From the NCBI RefSeq assembly GCF_900215625.1, contig NZ_OBEK01000001.1, positions 930,001-994,000 of the forward strand: a stretch of DNA of 64,000 bases. Reading direction: 5' to 3'. A program made the position numbers and the translations under genes. This DNA is from Terribacillus aidingensis. Its GTDB lineage: Bacteria > Bacillota > Bacilli > Bacillales > Amphibacillaceae. This document shows positions 20,356 through 29,257 of the stretch, piece after piece (the first letter of the stretch is position 1; every line of letters starts with the position of its first letter). The notes below the pieces were generated by a model. It saw only the letters and a list, made by a program, of their open reading frames with translations, was not told the DNA's origin and did no database searches.

Positions 20356-21393
20356 ATGCAGATTGCGGTGTTAGGTTTGAATCATGGCTACACGTTTGCA
20401 AAGCAAATAAAAGAAATGAAGGGTATGACATTAGCGGCTGTAGCTGGCAATAATGCTGCTGCGATTGAGCGGGCAAATGAACTGGAAGTCCCTTTGTACC
20501 AAGATTACAAAAAGCTAATCGATCAATGTCAGCTGGATGGTGTTATTATTACCTTGCCGAATCATTTACACAAGGAAGCCGTTAAGTACTGTGCTGATCA
20601 TGGTTTGCATTGTTTAGTAGAAAAACCGATTGCTGACACAACGGATGCTGCGCGTGAGATGATTGATTATTGCAAGCAAAAGCAAGTAAAGCTTATGGTT
20701 GGGCATCATCGACGGTTTTCTGACAAAATCAATCACCTGAAGCAGTTGCTGGCTAGCGGCATAATTGGTGAGTTAGTCGGGGTGAATATGGTGTGGGCGC
20801 TTGCTAAGGATCGGAACTACTATAAAGAAGCTTGGCGTATTAAAGCAAGTGGCGGCCCATTATTAATTAATGGGATTCATGATTTGGATAATTTACTTCA
20901 TGTAACAAACCTTGAAATTGAAAGCGCTTACGCAGTTGCGCGCAATAAAATACGTGGGTTTGAAGTAGAAGATGCTGTAACAGCAATTCTAGAAGCGTCA
21001 GATGGAACAGTTATTAACTACTTCCTCACGGATGGTGTTCCTTCGCCGTGGTCTTATGAATTTAATGTGATGGAAAACCCGATTTATCATTTTTATGAAG
21101 AAGACTGCTATCATTTTTTCGGCACAAAAGGAAGCTTGGCATTTCCTAGCTTTCGCTGCTTCCGATACAGTGAAGAAGATCAATATGGGTGGAAGCATGC
21201 GCTAACAGAAGAACGTTTTCCCCTGGAAGCCGCAGCTGATCCGATTACTGCTGAATTGGAGCACTTTGAAGCAGTATTAAAAGGTGGTATTGCGCCGCGC
21301 GTAACAGGTGAAGAAGGTCTAAAAACGTTAGAAATACTAGAGGCAGTCAACCTCTCTGTTCAAGAGAAGCGAAAGGTCAGCCTTCATGAGTGA
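20356..21393 (+). CDS. Gfo/Idh/MocA-family NAD(P)-dependent oxidoreductase
   Basis: A 345-residue oxidoreductase. The N-terminal Rossmann fold (IAVLGLNHGYTFAKQI) is atypical because the usual GxGxxG is GLNHGY. The conserved EKPIADT motif (about residues 95-101) supplies the catalytic-type Lys. The C-terminal domain (GGPLLINGIHDLDNLLH) carries the Asp/His pair of the family. Members oxidise or reduce sugars, cyclitols and sugar acids; the substrate is not evident. It is the first gene of the GntR-controlled cluster. A cre-like sequence lies inside the gene (20928). Confidence 0.82.
   Translation: MQIAVLGLNHGYTFAKQIKEMKGMTLAAVAGNNAAAIERANELEVPLYQDYKKLIDQCQLDGVIITLPNHLHKEAVKYCADHGLHCLVEKPIADTTDAAREMIDYCKQKQVKLMVGHHRRFSDKINHLKQLLASGIIGELVGVNMVWALAKDRNYYKEAWRIKASGGPLLINGIHDLDNLLHVTNLEIESAYAVARNKIRGFEVEDAVTAILEASDGTVINYFLTDGVPSPWSYEFNVMENPIYHFYEEDCYHFFGTKGSLAFPSFRCFRYSEEDQYGWKHALTEERFPLEAAADPITAELEHFEAVLKGGIAPRVTGEEGLKTLEILEAVNLSVQEKRKVSLHE
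20928..20942 (+). promoter_or_regulatory. cre-like site inside the oxidoreductase gene
   Basis: TTGAAAGCGCTTACG matches the cre consensus except the last base. It is intragenic, so it may be chance, but a second and better site lies about 550 bp downstream in the same operon. Confidence 0.4.
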
Positions 21394-21433
21394 ATAACCA
21401 AATCCAATTTATGCAGAAGAAAGTGGGGGTTGC

Positions 21434-22438
21434 ATGAAACGATTGATGGTGTTTTTGTCATTGTTAAGTATTGTACTATTTGTAAGCGCTTGCAACGGGG
21501 ATTCTGCTGCAGACAAAGAAGTCAAGGTAATGCGACTGGCAAACGCAACGCCAGATGATCGCTCGCTCAGTAAAGCGATGTATTTATTTGAAGAAAGGCT
21601 GGAAGAAAAGACAAATGGTTCGATTGATGTAGAAGTATTTACGAATAGTGTGATTGGCGGAGACAGAGAGATTTTTGAGGGGTTGCAGCTGAACACGATT
21701 CAAGGTGCTTCCATGTCAACAGGGCCGATTGCACAGTTTGCAGATGATTTCAATGTGATGGATCTTCCTTTCTTGTTCGCCAATGAAGAAGAGGCCTACC
21801 GCGTGTTAGATGGAGAAGTAGGAGAACGTCTTTTGGATGAATTAGATGAGCAAAACGTGGTTGGTCTGAATTATTGGGAAAATGGATTTCGGCTGCTTAG
21901 CAATAATGTACGAGAAGTGCAAACGGTAGAAGATGTAAAAGGCATCGATATCCGTACATTGGAAAATGAGTGGCATATGAACCTTTGGAGTGAGCTTGGT
22001 GCAAATCCAACGCCAATGAACTACGGCGAATTGTATATAGGATTGGAACAAGGGACAGTTGATGCCCAAGAAAATCCTGCAGGAAATGTAGTGAACAGTC
22101 ATTTTTATGAAGTACAGGATTACCTTACGGTGACAAATCATATCTACAATGCAAGCCCATTTATGGTGAGTAAGCCATTCTGGGAGTCGCTTACCGAAAA
22201 GGAGAAAAGTGCTGTTAAAGAAATAGCGGATGAAGTACAGCAGGAGCAGCGCCAAATGAATCAGCAAGAGCAAGAGGAAAGCTTCGCGTTTTTGAAAGAC
22301 AAAGGAATGAAGATAACCGAGTTAAGTGAGGAAGAAATGGATCGTTTCAGAGAAGAAACACAACAAGTACGCGAAAGCTACAAAGCGGAGTATGGAGATG
22401 AATGGCTGAAACAGATAGAAGCGGAAGCCACCAAATAA
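21434..22438 (+). CDS. dctP: TRAP transporter substrate-binding lipoprotein (DctP type)
   Basis: A 334-residue extracytoplasmic solute receptor. The signal peptide MKRLMVFLSLLSIVLFVSAC ends in a lipobox, so it is anchored to the membrane by Cys20. The DctP fold motifs are present, including the carboxylate-binding Arg in GIDIRTLEN and GLEQGTVDAQENPAGN. TRAP receptors usually bind organic acids such as C4-dicarboxylates, keto acids or sugar acids. It is followed directly by the membrane subunits. A GGGGG site lies before ATG 21434. Confidence 0.92.
   Translation: MKRLMVFLSLLSIVLFVSACNGDSAADKEVKVMRLANATPDDRSLSKAMYLFEERLEEKTNGSIDVEVFTNSVIGGDREIFEGLQLNTIQGASMSTGPIAQFADDFNVMDLPFLFANEEEAYRVLDGEVGERLLDELDEQNVVGLNYWENGFRLLSNNVREVQTVEDVKGIDIRTLENEWHMNLWSELGANPTPMNYGELYIGLEQGTVDAQENPAGNVVNSHFYEVQDYLTVTNHIYNASPFMVSKPFWESLTEKEKSAVKEIADEVQQEQRQMNQQEQEESFAFLKDKGMKITELSEEEMDRFREETQQVRESYKAEYGDEWLKQIEAEATK
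21480..21494 (+). promoter_or_regulatory. cre site inside the start of dctP
   Basis: TTGTAAGCGCTTGCA fits every conserved position of the CcpA cre consensus. It lies 47 bp into the coding region, over the lipobox codons. Intragenic cre sites near the 5' end are known to act as roadblocks in Bacillus. This suggests catabolite repression of the cluster. Confidence 0.6.
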
Positions 22439-22454
22439 GGTGAAGGAGGTAACT

Positions 22455-22964
22455 ATGAAGCCTATACGATGGTTGAACCGATATGCAGAAGAAAGCATGA
22501 TGGTGTTTTTGCTGAGTGTCATGGTAGTTATTATTACGGCACAAGTTGGGATGCGGTTTATTCTTGGTTCATCGATTGGCTGGTCAGAAGAATTGGCAAG
22601 GTATTGTTTTATCTGGCTTGTCTTTATCGGAATCAGCTATGGCGTGAAAATGCAGCGGCATATAAGGATAGATGCATTCTTACGATTATTACATGCCAAA
22701 CAGCAGCTAAAACTTGAAATGGTAGTGAATGTTTTGTTTCTTCTGTTCGCCATCTTTCTGCTTATTTACGGCGGGAAGATCAGCACACAAATTTTAATGT
22801 GGGGCCAGCGTTCTCCAGCACTGCAAGTAAATATGGGGCTGGTTTATATGGCAGCACCTGTTGCGATGCTTTTAACTTCTTTACGTTTAACGCAGCAGCT
22901 GCTTCTGCAATGCAAGTCACTTCGAACTGCAGCACTGCAACAAAAGAATCAGAAACAAGTGTAA
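22455..22964 (+). CDS. dctQ: TRAP transporter small membrane subunit (DctQ type)
   Basis: A 169-residue membrane protein with four hydrophobic helices typical of DctQ. The conserved region WSEELARYCFIWLVFIGISYG is present (the EE-ARY motif). DctQ forms the membrane complex with DctM. ATG 22455 is chosen because AGGAGGT lies five bases before it; a GTG at 22440 overlaps that site. It lies 16 bp after dctP and 37 bp before dctM. Confidence 0.9.
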   Translation: MKPIRWLNRYAEESMMVFLLSVMVVIITAQVGMRFILGSSIGWSEELARYCFIWLVFIGISYGVKMQRHIRIDAFLRLLHAKQQLKLEMVVNVLFLLFAIFLLIYGGKISTQILMWGQRSPALQVNMGLVYMAAPVAMLLTSLRLTQQLLLQCKSLRTAALQQKNQKQV

Positions 22965-23001
22965 ACGAGTGCTGAAAACAAGCTGACAAGGAGAGTGAAA
23001 A

Positions 23002-24279
23002 ATGACGGCAATCGTTATGTTTGTAAGCTTTGGTCTCTTATTGCTGTTAAGTGTCCCAATTGGGATCGCATTAGTCTTGGCTTGTATTGCGACAATTGTA
23101 GCAGCTCAGGACATATCCTTCGCATTTTTGGCACAAAGTCTCATCACGTCGGTAGATTCATTCCCCATTATGGCTGTGCCGTTTTTTATCCTAGCCGGCG
23201 AAATAATGGGCAAGGGAGGCCTTTCCAAGCGACTAATCAATGTTGCAGAGTCGATTGTTGGCAATGTTACTGGGGGTGTGGCAATGACGGCAATTATCAC
23301 CTGCTTGTTCTTTGCAGCAATATCCGGTTCTGGTCCGGCGACAGTTGCAGCTGTCGGAGGGATAATGATTCCGATGATGGCAGAGATGGGTTACAGCAGA
23401 CGATTTGCGGCTGGTATCGTTGCTGCAGCAGGTACATTAGGCGTTATTCTGCCTCCAAGTATTCCCATGATTGTATATGGCGTAACGAGCGGCACATCTG
23501 TTGGGGATTTATTTATCTCCGGCATCTTTCCAAGTATTTTGATTGCTATCTTGCTCATGATTTACGTTTATTTCTACGCAAAGAAAAAAGGCTACAGCGG
23601 AACAGGAGAGCGGTTCCAAATCAAGCGTGTGCTGCGTGCAGTTTGGGATGCCAAATGGGCGCTGCTAGTGCCGGTGGTAATCTTGGGCGGTATTTATGGC
23701 GGGTACTTTACGCCAACAGAAGCTGCAGTTGTGGCAGTTGCGTATGGTTTAGTTGCGGGTGTATTGCTATATAGAGAGCTGAAGTTGAATGATTTATATG
23801 AAGTGTTTCGAAATGCTGCTTTGACGACTGCAACGATTATGCTGATTATTGGTGCTGCAACTGCATTCGGGAAAGTAATGATTTTGGAGCAAATGCCAGC
23901 GCGCATTGCGAATGCCATGCTGTCTGTTTCGGATAATCCAGTGATACTCATTTCCCTCGTGGTTATCATGCTGCTTTTGATTGGAATGGTGATGGACACA
24001 ACAGCAGCAATTATCATCTTCACTCCGCTGTTAGTTCCAGTTGGCATGGAGCTTGGTTTTGATCCTGTCCAGTTTGGGATGATGATTATTTTAGCACTAG
24101 TAATTGGCTTTATTACGCCTCCGATTGGCGTGAACTTATTTGTTGCTAGTGAAATATCTGGTTTATCTATTATGAAAATCTCAAAAGCGATCGTTCCTTA
24201 TATTGTAGTCATGCTCGTAGCACTGCTTCTCGTCATCTTGATTCCAGACCTCACATTGCTGTTTCTAGGCGGCAAATAA
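23002..24279 (+). CDS. dctM: TRAP transporter large membrane subunit (DctM type)
   Basis: A 425-residue polytopic protein (about 12 helices) of the DctM family, the ion-coupled transport subunit. Family motifs include SGSGPATVAAVGGIMIP (about residues 108-124), GVILPPSIPMI and GFITPPIGVNLFVAS. With DctP and DctQ it makes a complete TRAP transporter, presumably Na+ driven. A GAGAG site precedes ATG 23002. It is an intact single frame. Confidence 0.94.
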   Translation: MTAIVMFVSFGLLLLLSVPIGIALVLACIATIVAAQDISFAFLAQSLITSVDSFPIMAVPFFILAGEIMGKGGLSKRLINVAESIVGNVTGGVAMTAIITCLFFAAISGSGPATVAAVGGIMIPMMAEMGYSRRFAAGIVAAAGTLGVILPPSIPMIVYGVTSGTSVGDLFISGIFPSILIAILLMIYVYFYAKKKGYSGTGERFQIKRVLRAVWDAKWALLVPVVILGGIYGGYFTPTEAAVVAVAYGLVAGVLLYRELKLNDLYEVFRNAALTTATIMLIIGAATAFGKVMILEQMPARIANAMLSVSDNPVILISLVVIMLLLIGMVMDTTAAIIIFTPLLVPVGMELGFDPVQFGMMIILALVIGFITPPIGVNLFVASEISGLSIMKISKAIVPYIVVMLVALLLVILIPDLTLLFLGGK

Positions 24280-24313
24280 GCAGTACGAATGACCGTAAAT
24301 ATAGAAAGGTTGG

Positions 24314-25150
24314 TTGTTAGTGAGAAATCAATTTTCTTTAGCACATCTGACAGCTTTGGCTTGTCCTCCTCCTAGGCTGACTTATATTGCCGCTCGGGCA
24401 GGCTATGATTTTGTGAGTATCAGACCTATTGCGATGAAGTTAAAGAATGAACCAGATTACAATCTCGCAAAAAATAAGTCGATGCTGCGCGATACCAAGA
24501 CTGCGCTCCGTCAAACTGGTTTACAAGTGCTAGATATTGAACTGGCTAAAATAGAGGACGGCATGGAACCGAAACAATATGAACCTGCTTTTGAAGTCGG
24601 AGCAGAGCTGGGCGCACGGCATGTGCTGTGCAGTGTGTGGACGGATGATGAAGTATTTGCGAACGAGCGTTTTATTGAGCTATGTGAACTGGCTAAACAC
24701 TACCAATTGACGATTGAATTGGAATTTGTACCGGTGGCTTCCGTGGCGACGTTAAAGCAAGCGGTCCGCATGCTGCAAGCAGCTGCACAAGATAATGCAG
24801 GTCTGATGATTGATGCCCATCACTTTCATCGTTCAAAGGAAAATGTAGGCGATATCAAAAGGATACCAGCATCTTGGTTTCATATGTTTCACTTATGCGA
24901 CGCTGTGAAAGAGATTCCATCTGCGAAAGAGCAGATGCTAAAGATTATGAGGGAAGAACGTCTCTACATTGGCGAAGGCGGCATCCCAATAAAAGAGATC
25001 TTGCAGCAAATCCCCAAAATCCCCTATTCGCTTGAAATCCCGCATCTGCAGCGAGTGAAGGAATTAGGGTTTGAGGAGTATGCCAGAAGGTGTTTAGTGT
25101 CAGCTAAAAAATATATCAGTCTGTTTCAGGACGATGTAAACATATCCTAG
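24314..25150 (+). CDS. TIM-barrel sugar phosphate isomerase/epimerase family protein
   Basis: A 278-residue protein of the xylose-isomerase-like (AP endonuclease 2) superfamily. Metal-binding acidic/His residues typical of the fold are seen in LTIELEFVPV, GLMIDAHHFHRS, FHMFHLCDA and IGEGGIPIKEIL. Relatives include IolE, IolI and hydroxypyruvate isomerases, which act on cyclitols and sugar acids; the reaction here is unknown. The start could be TTG 24314 or GTG 24320, with AGAAAGG upstream of both. It stands between the TRAP genes and operator 3. Confidence 0.78.
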   Translation: MLVRNQFSLAHLTALACPPPRLTYIAARAGYDFVSIRPIAMKLKNEPDYNLAKNKSMLRDTKTALRQTGLQVLDIELAKIEDGMEPKQYEPAFEVGAELGARHVLCSVWTDDEVFANERFIELCELAKHYQLTIELEFVPVASVATLKQAVRMLQAAAQDNAGLMIDAHHFHRSKENVGDIKRIPASWFHMFHLCDAVKEIPSAKEQMLKIMREERLYIGEGGIPIKEILQQIPKIPYSLEIPHLQRVKELGFEEYARRCLVSAKKYISLFQDDVNIS

Positions 25151-25157
25151 TATACAA
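25144..25157. promoter_or_regulatory. Candidate GntR operator 3 (inverted copy)
   Basis: ATCCTAGTATACAA is the reverse complement of the TTGTATACTAGTAT operator with one mismatch. It overlaps the stop codon of the TIM-barrel gene and lies about 30 bp before the citrate-synthase-like gene. It probably controls an internal promoter for the second half of the cluster. Confidence 0.65.
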
Positions 25158-25183
25158 GTATTTTAGATTGAAGGAGTGAAAGG

Positions 25184-26011
25184 ATGAACGGTCGAAGTGC
25201 GTTAGAGCATTACAAAAACGGAGGCGCTTGGTGGGAAACAGAGATTAGCGATATTAAGAAAAATGAGATTGTACTGCGCGGAAAGCGAGTGGAAGATCTA
25301 ATTGGCAATGTGTCGTACAGTCAAATGCTGTATTTCCTGTTAGTAGGAAAAGATTTGACCGAAGCACAAGCTGCTTTGTTTGAAAGTGTGCTTGTCGCTG
25401 GAGCTGATCATGGCCCGCGTGCTCCTTCGATAGCAGCAGCAAGAATGGCGGCAACATGCGGTGTGTCGTTTAATTCAGCTGTTGCCACAGGCATCAATAT
25501 GCTCGGTGATATCCATGGAGGAGCTGTAGAAGGCGCGATGGCATTATTGTATAAGACGAAAGCAGAGATTGCGACCAATCCAAATGCAGTGGCGGATAAC
25601 TTGCAGCTATTCCTTGCAGCAGGTGAGAAGCTACCCGGATTCGGTCACCAGCTGCATGATCATGATCCGCGAGTGAACCGATTGTACGAAGTATCGCAGC
25701 AAGTAATACACAACGGAGAAATCAGCGGCAGTTATCTTACTATATTGGAGAAATACCGCCAAGCTATTTCCGAACAAAAGAAACGCACCTTTACCATCAA
25801 TGTGGATGGCATTTCGGCAGCTATTCAATGTGAGCTGGGAATACCGGCAGAAGCAGCGAAAGGCGTCTTCGCCCTTTCACGGGGGATGGGAATTGTGGCA
25901 CATGCATATGAAGAATTAAAGCAAGGGTCGTTGATTAAGGGGCCATGTCCGAATGATGCGCATCTTGTGCGTTATACAGGAGAAGTTCCGGAAAACGAGC
26001 CAAAGGAGTGA
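25184..26011 (+). CDS. Citryl-CoA lyase-like protein (short citrate synthase family)
   Basis: A 275-residue member of the citrate synthase superfamily, much shorter than citrate synthase (about 370-430) and of the length annotated as citryl-CoA lyase. Catalytic counterparts are visible: His in DIHGGAVEGA, His in GFGHQLHDHDPR and Asp in TINVDGISAAI. Such enzymes make or break a C-C bond between acetyl-CoA and an oxo acid. Beside a family III CoA transferase it could cleave a citryl-CoA-like thioester to acetyl-CoA. That role is inference. AAGGAG precedes ATG 25184. Confidence 0.75.
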   Translation: MNGRSALEHYKNGGAWWETEISDIKKNEIVLRGKRVEDLIGNVSYSQMLYFLLVGKDLTEAQAALFESVLVAGADHGPRAPSIAAARMAATCGVSFNSAVATGINMLGDIHGGAVEGAMALLYKTKAEIATNPNAVADNLQLFLAAGEKLPGFGHQLHDHDPRVNRLYEVSQQVIHNGEISGSYLTILEKYRQAISEQKKRTFTINVDGISAAIQCELGIPAEAAKGVFALSRGMGIVAHAYEELKQGSLIKGPCPNDAHLVRYTGEVPENEPKE

Positions 26012-26016
26012 TAAAG

Positions 26017-27444
26017 ATGCGAAAGGCAAGACCTTATGTGAATGGCGTATGGATTGATGATGATCGAAAAGCCACACCTGTACTTGGTCCTTATCAGAAT
26101 GCATGCGTCGGAGTCCAATTGGCGGCAAATGAGGCAGAAGTGGAGGGAGCATTACAAGCAGCACATACGTATAAAAAACAAATGGCTGCTCTGTCTCCGG
26201 CATTCCGAGCGAAGGTGCTGTACCGGGCTGCCGAACTGCTGGAAGCACGCAAAGAGGAGTTTGCAACGTTAATTGCCAAAGAAGTTGGAAAGGCGCTGAA
26301 AAATACGCGAGATGAAGTGGCTCGGTCCATCGAAACATTGCAGCTTTCTGCTGAAGAAGCGAAACGACTATTCGGAGAAACTTTGCCAGGAGGCGCTTCC
26401 GAGCGAGGCTTCTCATCGATGGCATTAACATTTCGTATACCTGTTGGCGTGGTGGCTGCGATTACGCCGTTTAATGCCCCGCTTAACTTGATTTGCCACA
26501 AAATCGGACCAAGTTTTGCTGCTGGCAATGTCACTATTGTCAAGCCGGCTCCGCAAACTCCTTTAATTGCGACGGCATTAATAGAATTACTGCTAGAAGC
26601 CGGCATGCCAGCACAAGCGATTCATATGGTGTTAGGCGGAAAGGAAATCGGCGAACAACTCGTTCAAGATGATCGTGTGAATCTTGTTTCTTTTACCGGA
26701 GGTGTTCCTGGCGGCAGGCAGATCAGCAAGACTGCCGGTATGAAAAAGGTGTTATTAGAACTTGGCGGAAATGCCGGAACGATTGTGCATAAAGATGCCA
26801 ATATCGAGCGGGCAGCCGCTATTTGTGCGAAAACCGGATTCAGCAATGCTGGGCAAAGCTGTATATCCGTCCAGCGGATTTATGTGCATGAAAAGGTATT
26901 GGATGAATTTACAGCATTGCTGAAACAGCATACAGCAGCACTTATTGTAGGCAACCCCGAAGATGAACAGACGGATGTCGGGTGCGTCGTTAACAGACAA
27001 ACTGCGGAGCGTGTGCGTGACTGGCTGGATGAAGCGGTAGCGGAAGGAGCTGAACTTCTGTATGGGGGAAAGGTAACCGGTGCTTCCGTTCAGCCTGCGA
27101 TTTTGTTTAAACCGAAAAAACAAAGCAAGGTCGTTTGTCAGGAAGTGTTTGGGCCAGTTGTCAGTGTGCTGCCTTATCGCGACATAGACGAAGCGATCCA
27201 AGAAGTGAATGATTCAGAATTTGGCTTGCAAGCCGGTATCTTTTCAAACTCGCTTGAGGTAATTAGAAAGGCAGCGATTGAACTGGAGGTTGGCGGTGTT
27301 GTCGTGAATGGATCATCGAATTTCCGACTAGATCACTGGCCTTATGGCGGTATTAAGAATAGCGGAATTGGCAGAGAAGGTCCAAGATTTGCTGCTGAAG
27401 AGATGACAGAAATGAAGATGGTCGTGCTGCAAGATTTGTTATAA
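26017..27444 (+). CDS. Aldehyde dehydrogenase family protein
   Basis: A 475-residue NAD(P)-dependent aldehyde dehydrogenase. The coenzyme-binding FTGGVPGGRQISK, the general-base Glu in LLELGGNAG and the catalytic Cys in NAGQSCISVQRI are intact. It oxidises an aldehyde to a carboxylate (or acyl-CoA); the substrate is unknown. ATG 26017 is preferred to GTG 26008 because CAAAGGAG lies nine bases before it. It is coupled to the citryl-CoA lyase-like gene, whose stop is six bases upstream. Confidence 0.9.
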   Translation: MRKARPYVNGVWIDDDRKATPVLGPYQNACVGVQLAANEAEVEGALQAAHTYKKQMAALSPAFRAKVLYRAAELLEARKEEFATLIAKEVGKALKNTRDEVARSIETLQLSAEEAKRLFGETLPGGASERGFSSMALTFRIPVGVVAAITPFNAPLNLICHKIGPSFAAGNVTIVKPAPQTPLIATALIELLLEAGMPAQAIHMVLGGKEIGEQLVQDDRVNLVSFTGGVPGGRQISKTAGMKKVLLELGGNAGTIVHKDANIERAAAICAKTGFSNAGQSCISVQRIYVHEKVLDEFTALLKQHTAALIVGNPEDEQTDVGCVVNRQTAERVRDWLDEAVAEGAELLYGGKVTGASVQPAILFKPKKQSKVVCQEVFGPVVSVLPYRDIDEAIQEVNDSEFGLQAGIFSNSLEVIRKAAIELEVGGVVVNGSSNFRLDHWPYGGIKNSGIGREGPRFAAEEMTEMKMVVLQDLL

Positions 27445-27477
27445 GCGAAAGAGGAAGAACGAGAGGAGATACGTATT

Positions 27478-29241
27478 GTGAAAAAGCTAATCTCAGAACA
27501 GTTAGTCACTTACTTGGAATCTCGTGGTATAAAGCATATTTTCGGGTTGTGCGGACATACGAATATCGCGGTTTTAGCGGAATTGGAAAAAAGCAACATC
27601 AAGTTTATTAATGTGCGCCATGAGCAAATTGCCTCGCATGCTGCTGACGGATATGCCAGGGTGACGAAAAAAGCAGCTGTCGTCCTGAGTCATTTAGGAC
27701 CTGGTTTAACGAACGCGGCGACTGGTGTTGCGAATGCTGCATTGGACTCGATACCAATGGTAGTCATCGCCGGAGATGTGCCGAGCTATTATTACGGAAA
27801 ACACCCGCATCAAGAAGTGAATTTGCACGCCGACGGTGCACAATATGAAATTTATCGTCCATTTGTCAAACGTGCTTGGCGCGTAGATCAAGCAGAACTG
27901 TTCCCGGAAATTCTGCAAAAGGCCTTTCAGCTGGCAGAAAGCGGCCGCCCAGGTCCGGTCTTGGTATCTGTACCGATGGATATTTTTTCGACCAAGATAG
28001 AAGAAGAAAATTTCCGTCTGCTGCAGCATCATACGCAAGTTGTAGAAAAACCAGCATTAGATGAAGAAACTGCTGCGCGCATCGTGGAAAAATTAGCAAA
28101 AGCCCAACGTCCTGTGTTGTATGCCGGTGGAGGCATCATTCTCGCTGATGCTGCTGAGGAGCTGCGTCAGTTTGTGGAACATATGAATATTCCAGTTGCA
28201 CATAGCTTAATGGGAAAAGGCGTGCTGCCGGACGATCATGAATTAACATTAGGGATGACAGGTTTCTGGGGAACGAGCTTCATTAATGAACAAACAAAAC
28301 ATGCTGATTATCTATTTGGCGCAGGAACACGCTTTTCAGAAGCTGATTCCAGCTCTTGGTACAACGATGTTACTTTTGATTTTCCAAAAACCAAGCTGAT
28401 TCATATTGATATAGATGCAAGTGAGATTGGCCGCAACTATCCAGTTGAAATCGGAGCAGTTGCTGATCTGAAGAAAGCCTTTACCGCTTTAAACCGCGTA
28501 GCTAAGCGTTTGTATCCAAACAGGATCCAGCGCAACGAGCAGTTGAAAAAGGAGATTATCCACTATCGCCAAACGCTGCGCGAGCGTATTTCAGAAAATG
28601 TGAACAGCGCAGATTTTCCAATGAAGCCAGAACGTATTTTGGCAGACGTACGGAGAGTGCTGCCGCGTGACGCTTACATTACGACGGACGTTGGCTGGAA
28701 TAAGAATGGTGTGGGCCAGCAATTTCCTATCTATACACCAGGTTCTATCTTAACGCCAGGCGGTTTTGCAACAATGGGATTCGGCAGTTCCGCCGCACTC
28801 GGAGCGAAGCTAGCCGATTCGGAAAAGGTTGTCGTTTCACTGATAGGTGATGGAGGATTCGGCCAAAATCCATCGGTACTTGCAACAGCAAAGGAAGAAA
28901 ATATTCCAGTCGTTTGGGTTGTGATGAATAATAGTGCTTTCGGAACGATCGCAGGCTTGGAAATGGCGCATTATGATACGACATTTGGTACGAGATTCCA
29001 AAGTGATGGTAAAAGCTATTCGCCTGACTTCGCAGCAATTGCACAAGGATACGGTATAAAAGGAATCAAAATTGACAGTGCAGAGCAATTCCAAGTTGCG
29101 TTAAAAGAAGCAATCGCCGCTAACGAACCAATTGTTATTGATGTAGCTATGAAAAATGAGCCGGTTCCGACTGATGGAAAATGGAATATCAATGACATTT
29201 ATTCGCCCGATGATGATAAGTCTCATGTTAGCATTCCATAA
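27478..29241 (+). CDS. Thiamine pyrophosphate-dependent enzyme (acetolactate synthase-like fold)
   Basis: A 587-residue three-domain TPP enzyme. The cofactor-activating Glu sits in INVRHEQIASHAADGYAR, and the C-terminal TPP/Mg motif is GDGGFGQNPSVLATAKEEN with the downstream NNSAFG (GDG-x(24-27)-NN pattern). It resembles acetolactate synthase large subunits but has no small-subunit partner, and GLCGHTNIAVLAEL differs from housekeeping IlvB. It may decarboxylate or ligate a 2-oxo acid, or hydrolyse a cyclic diketone as IolD does. The GTG start follows GAGAGGAG. Confidence 0.85.
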   Translation: MKKLISEQLVTYLESRGIKHIFGLCGHTNIAVLAELEKSNIKFINVRHEQIASHAADGYARVTKKAAVVLSHLGPGLTNAATGVANAALDSIPMVVIAGDVPSYYYGKHPHQEVNLHADGAQYEIYRPFVKRAWRVDQAELFPEILQKAFQLAESGRPGPVLVSVPMDIFSTKIEEENFRLLQHHTQVVEKPALDEETAARIVEKLAKAQRPVLYAGGGIILADAAEELRQFVEHMNIPVAHSLMGKGVLPDDHELTLGMTGFWGTSFINEQTKHADYLFGAGTRFSEADSSSWYNDVTFDFPKTKLIHIDIDASEIGRNYPVEIGAVADLKKAFTALNRVAKRLYPNRIQRNEQLKKEIIHYRQTLRERISENVNSADFPMKPERILADVRRVLPRDAYITTDVGWNKNGVGQQFPIYTPGSILTPGGFATMGFGSSAALGAKLADSEKVVVSLIGDGGFGQNPSVLATAKEENIPVVWVVMNNSAFGTIAGLEMAHYDTTFGTRFQSDGKSYSPDFAAIAQGYGIKGIKIDSAEQFQVALKEAIAANEPIVIDVAMKNEPVPTDGKWNINDIYSPDDDKSHVSIP

Positions 29242-29257
29242 AAAAGGAGGCAGCAAT

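Noticed and set aside
22995-23774. Long open frame (259 codons) overlapping the TRAP large subunit in another frame
   Set aside because: It lies wholly inside dctM, is Cys/Trp/Arg-rich with no family likeness, and has no ribosome binding site of its own. The dctM frame is intact.
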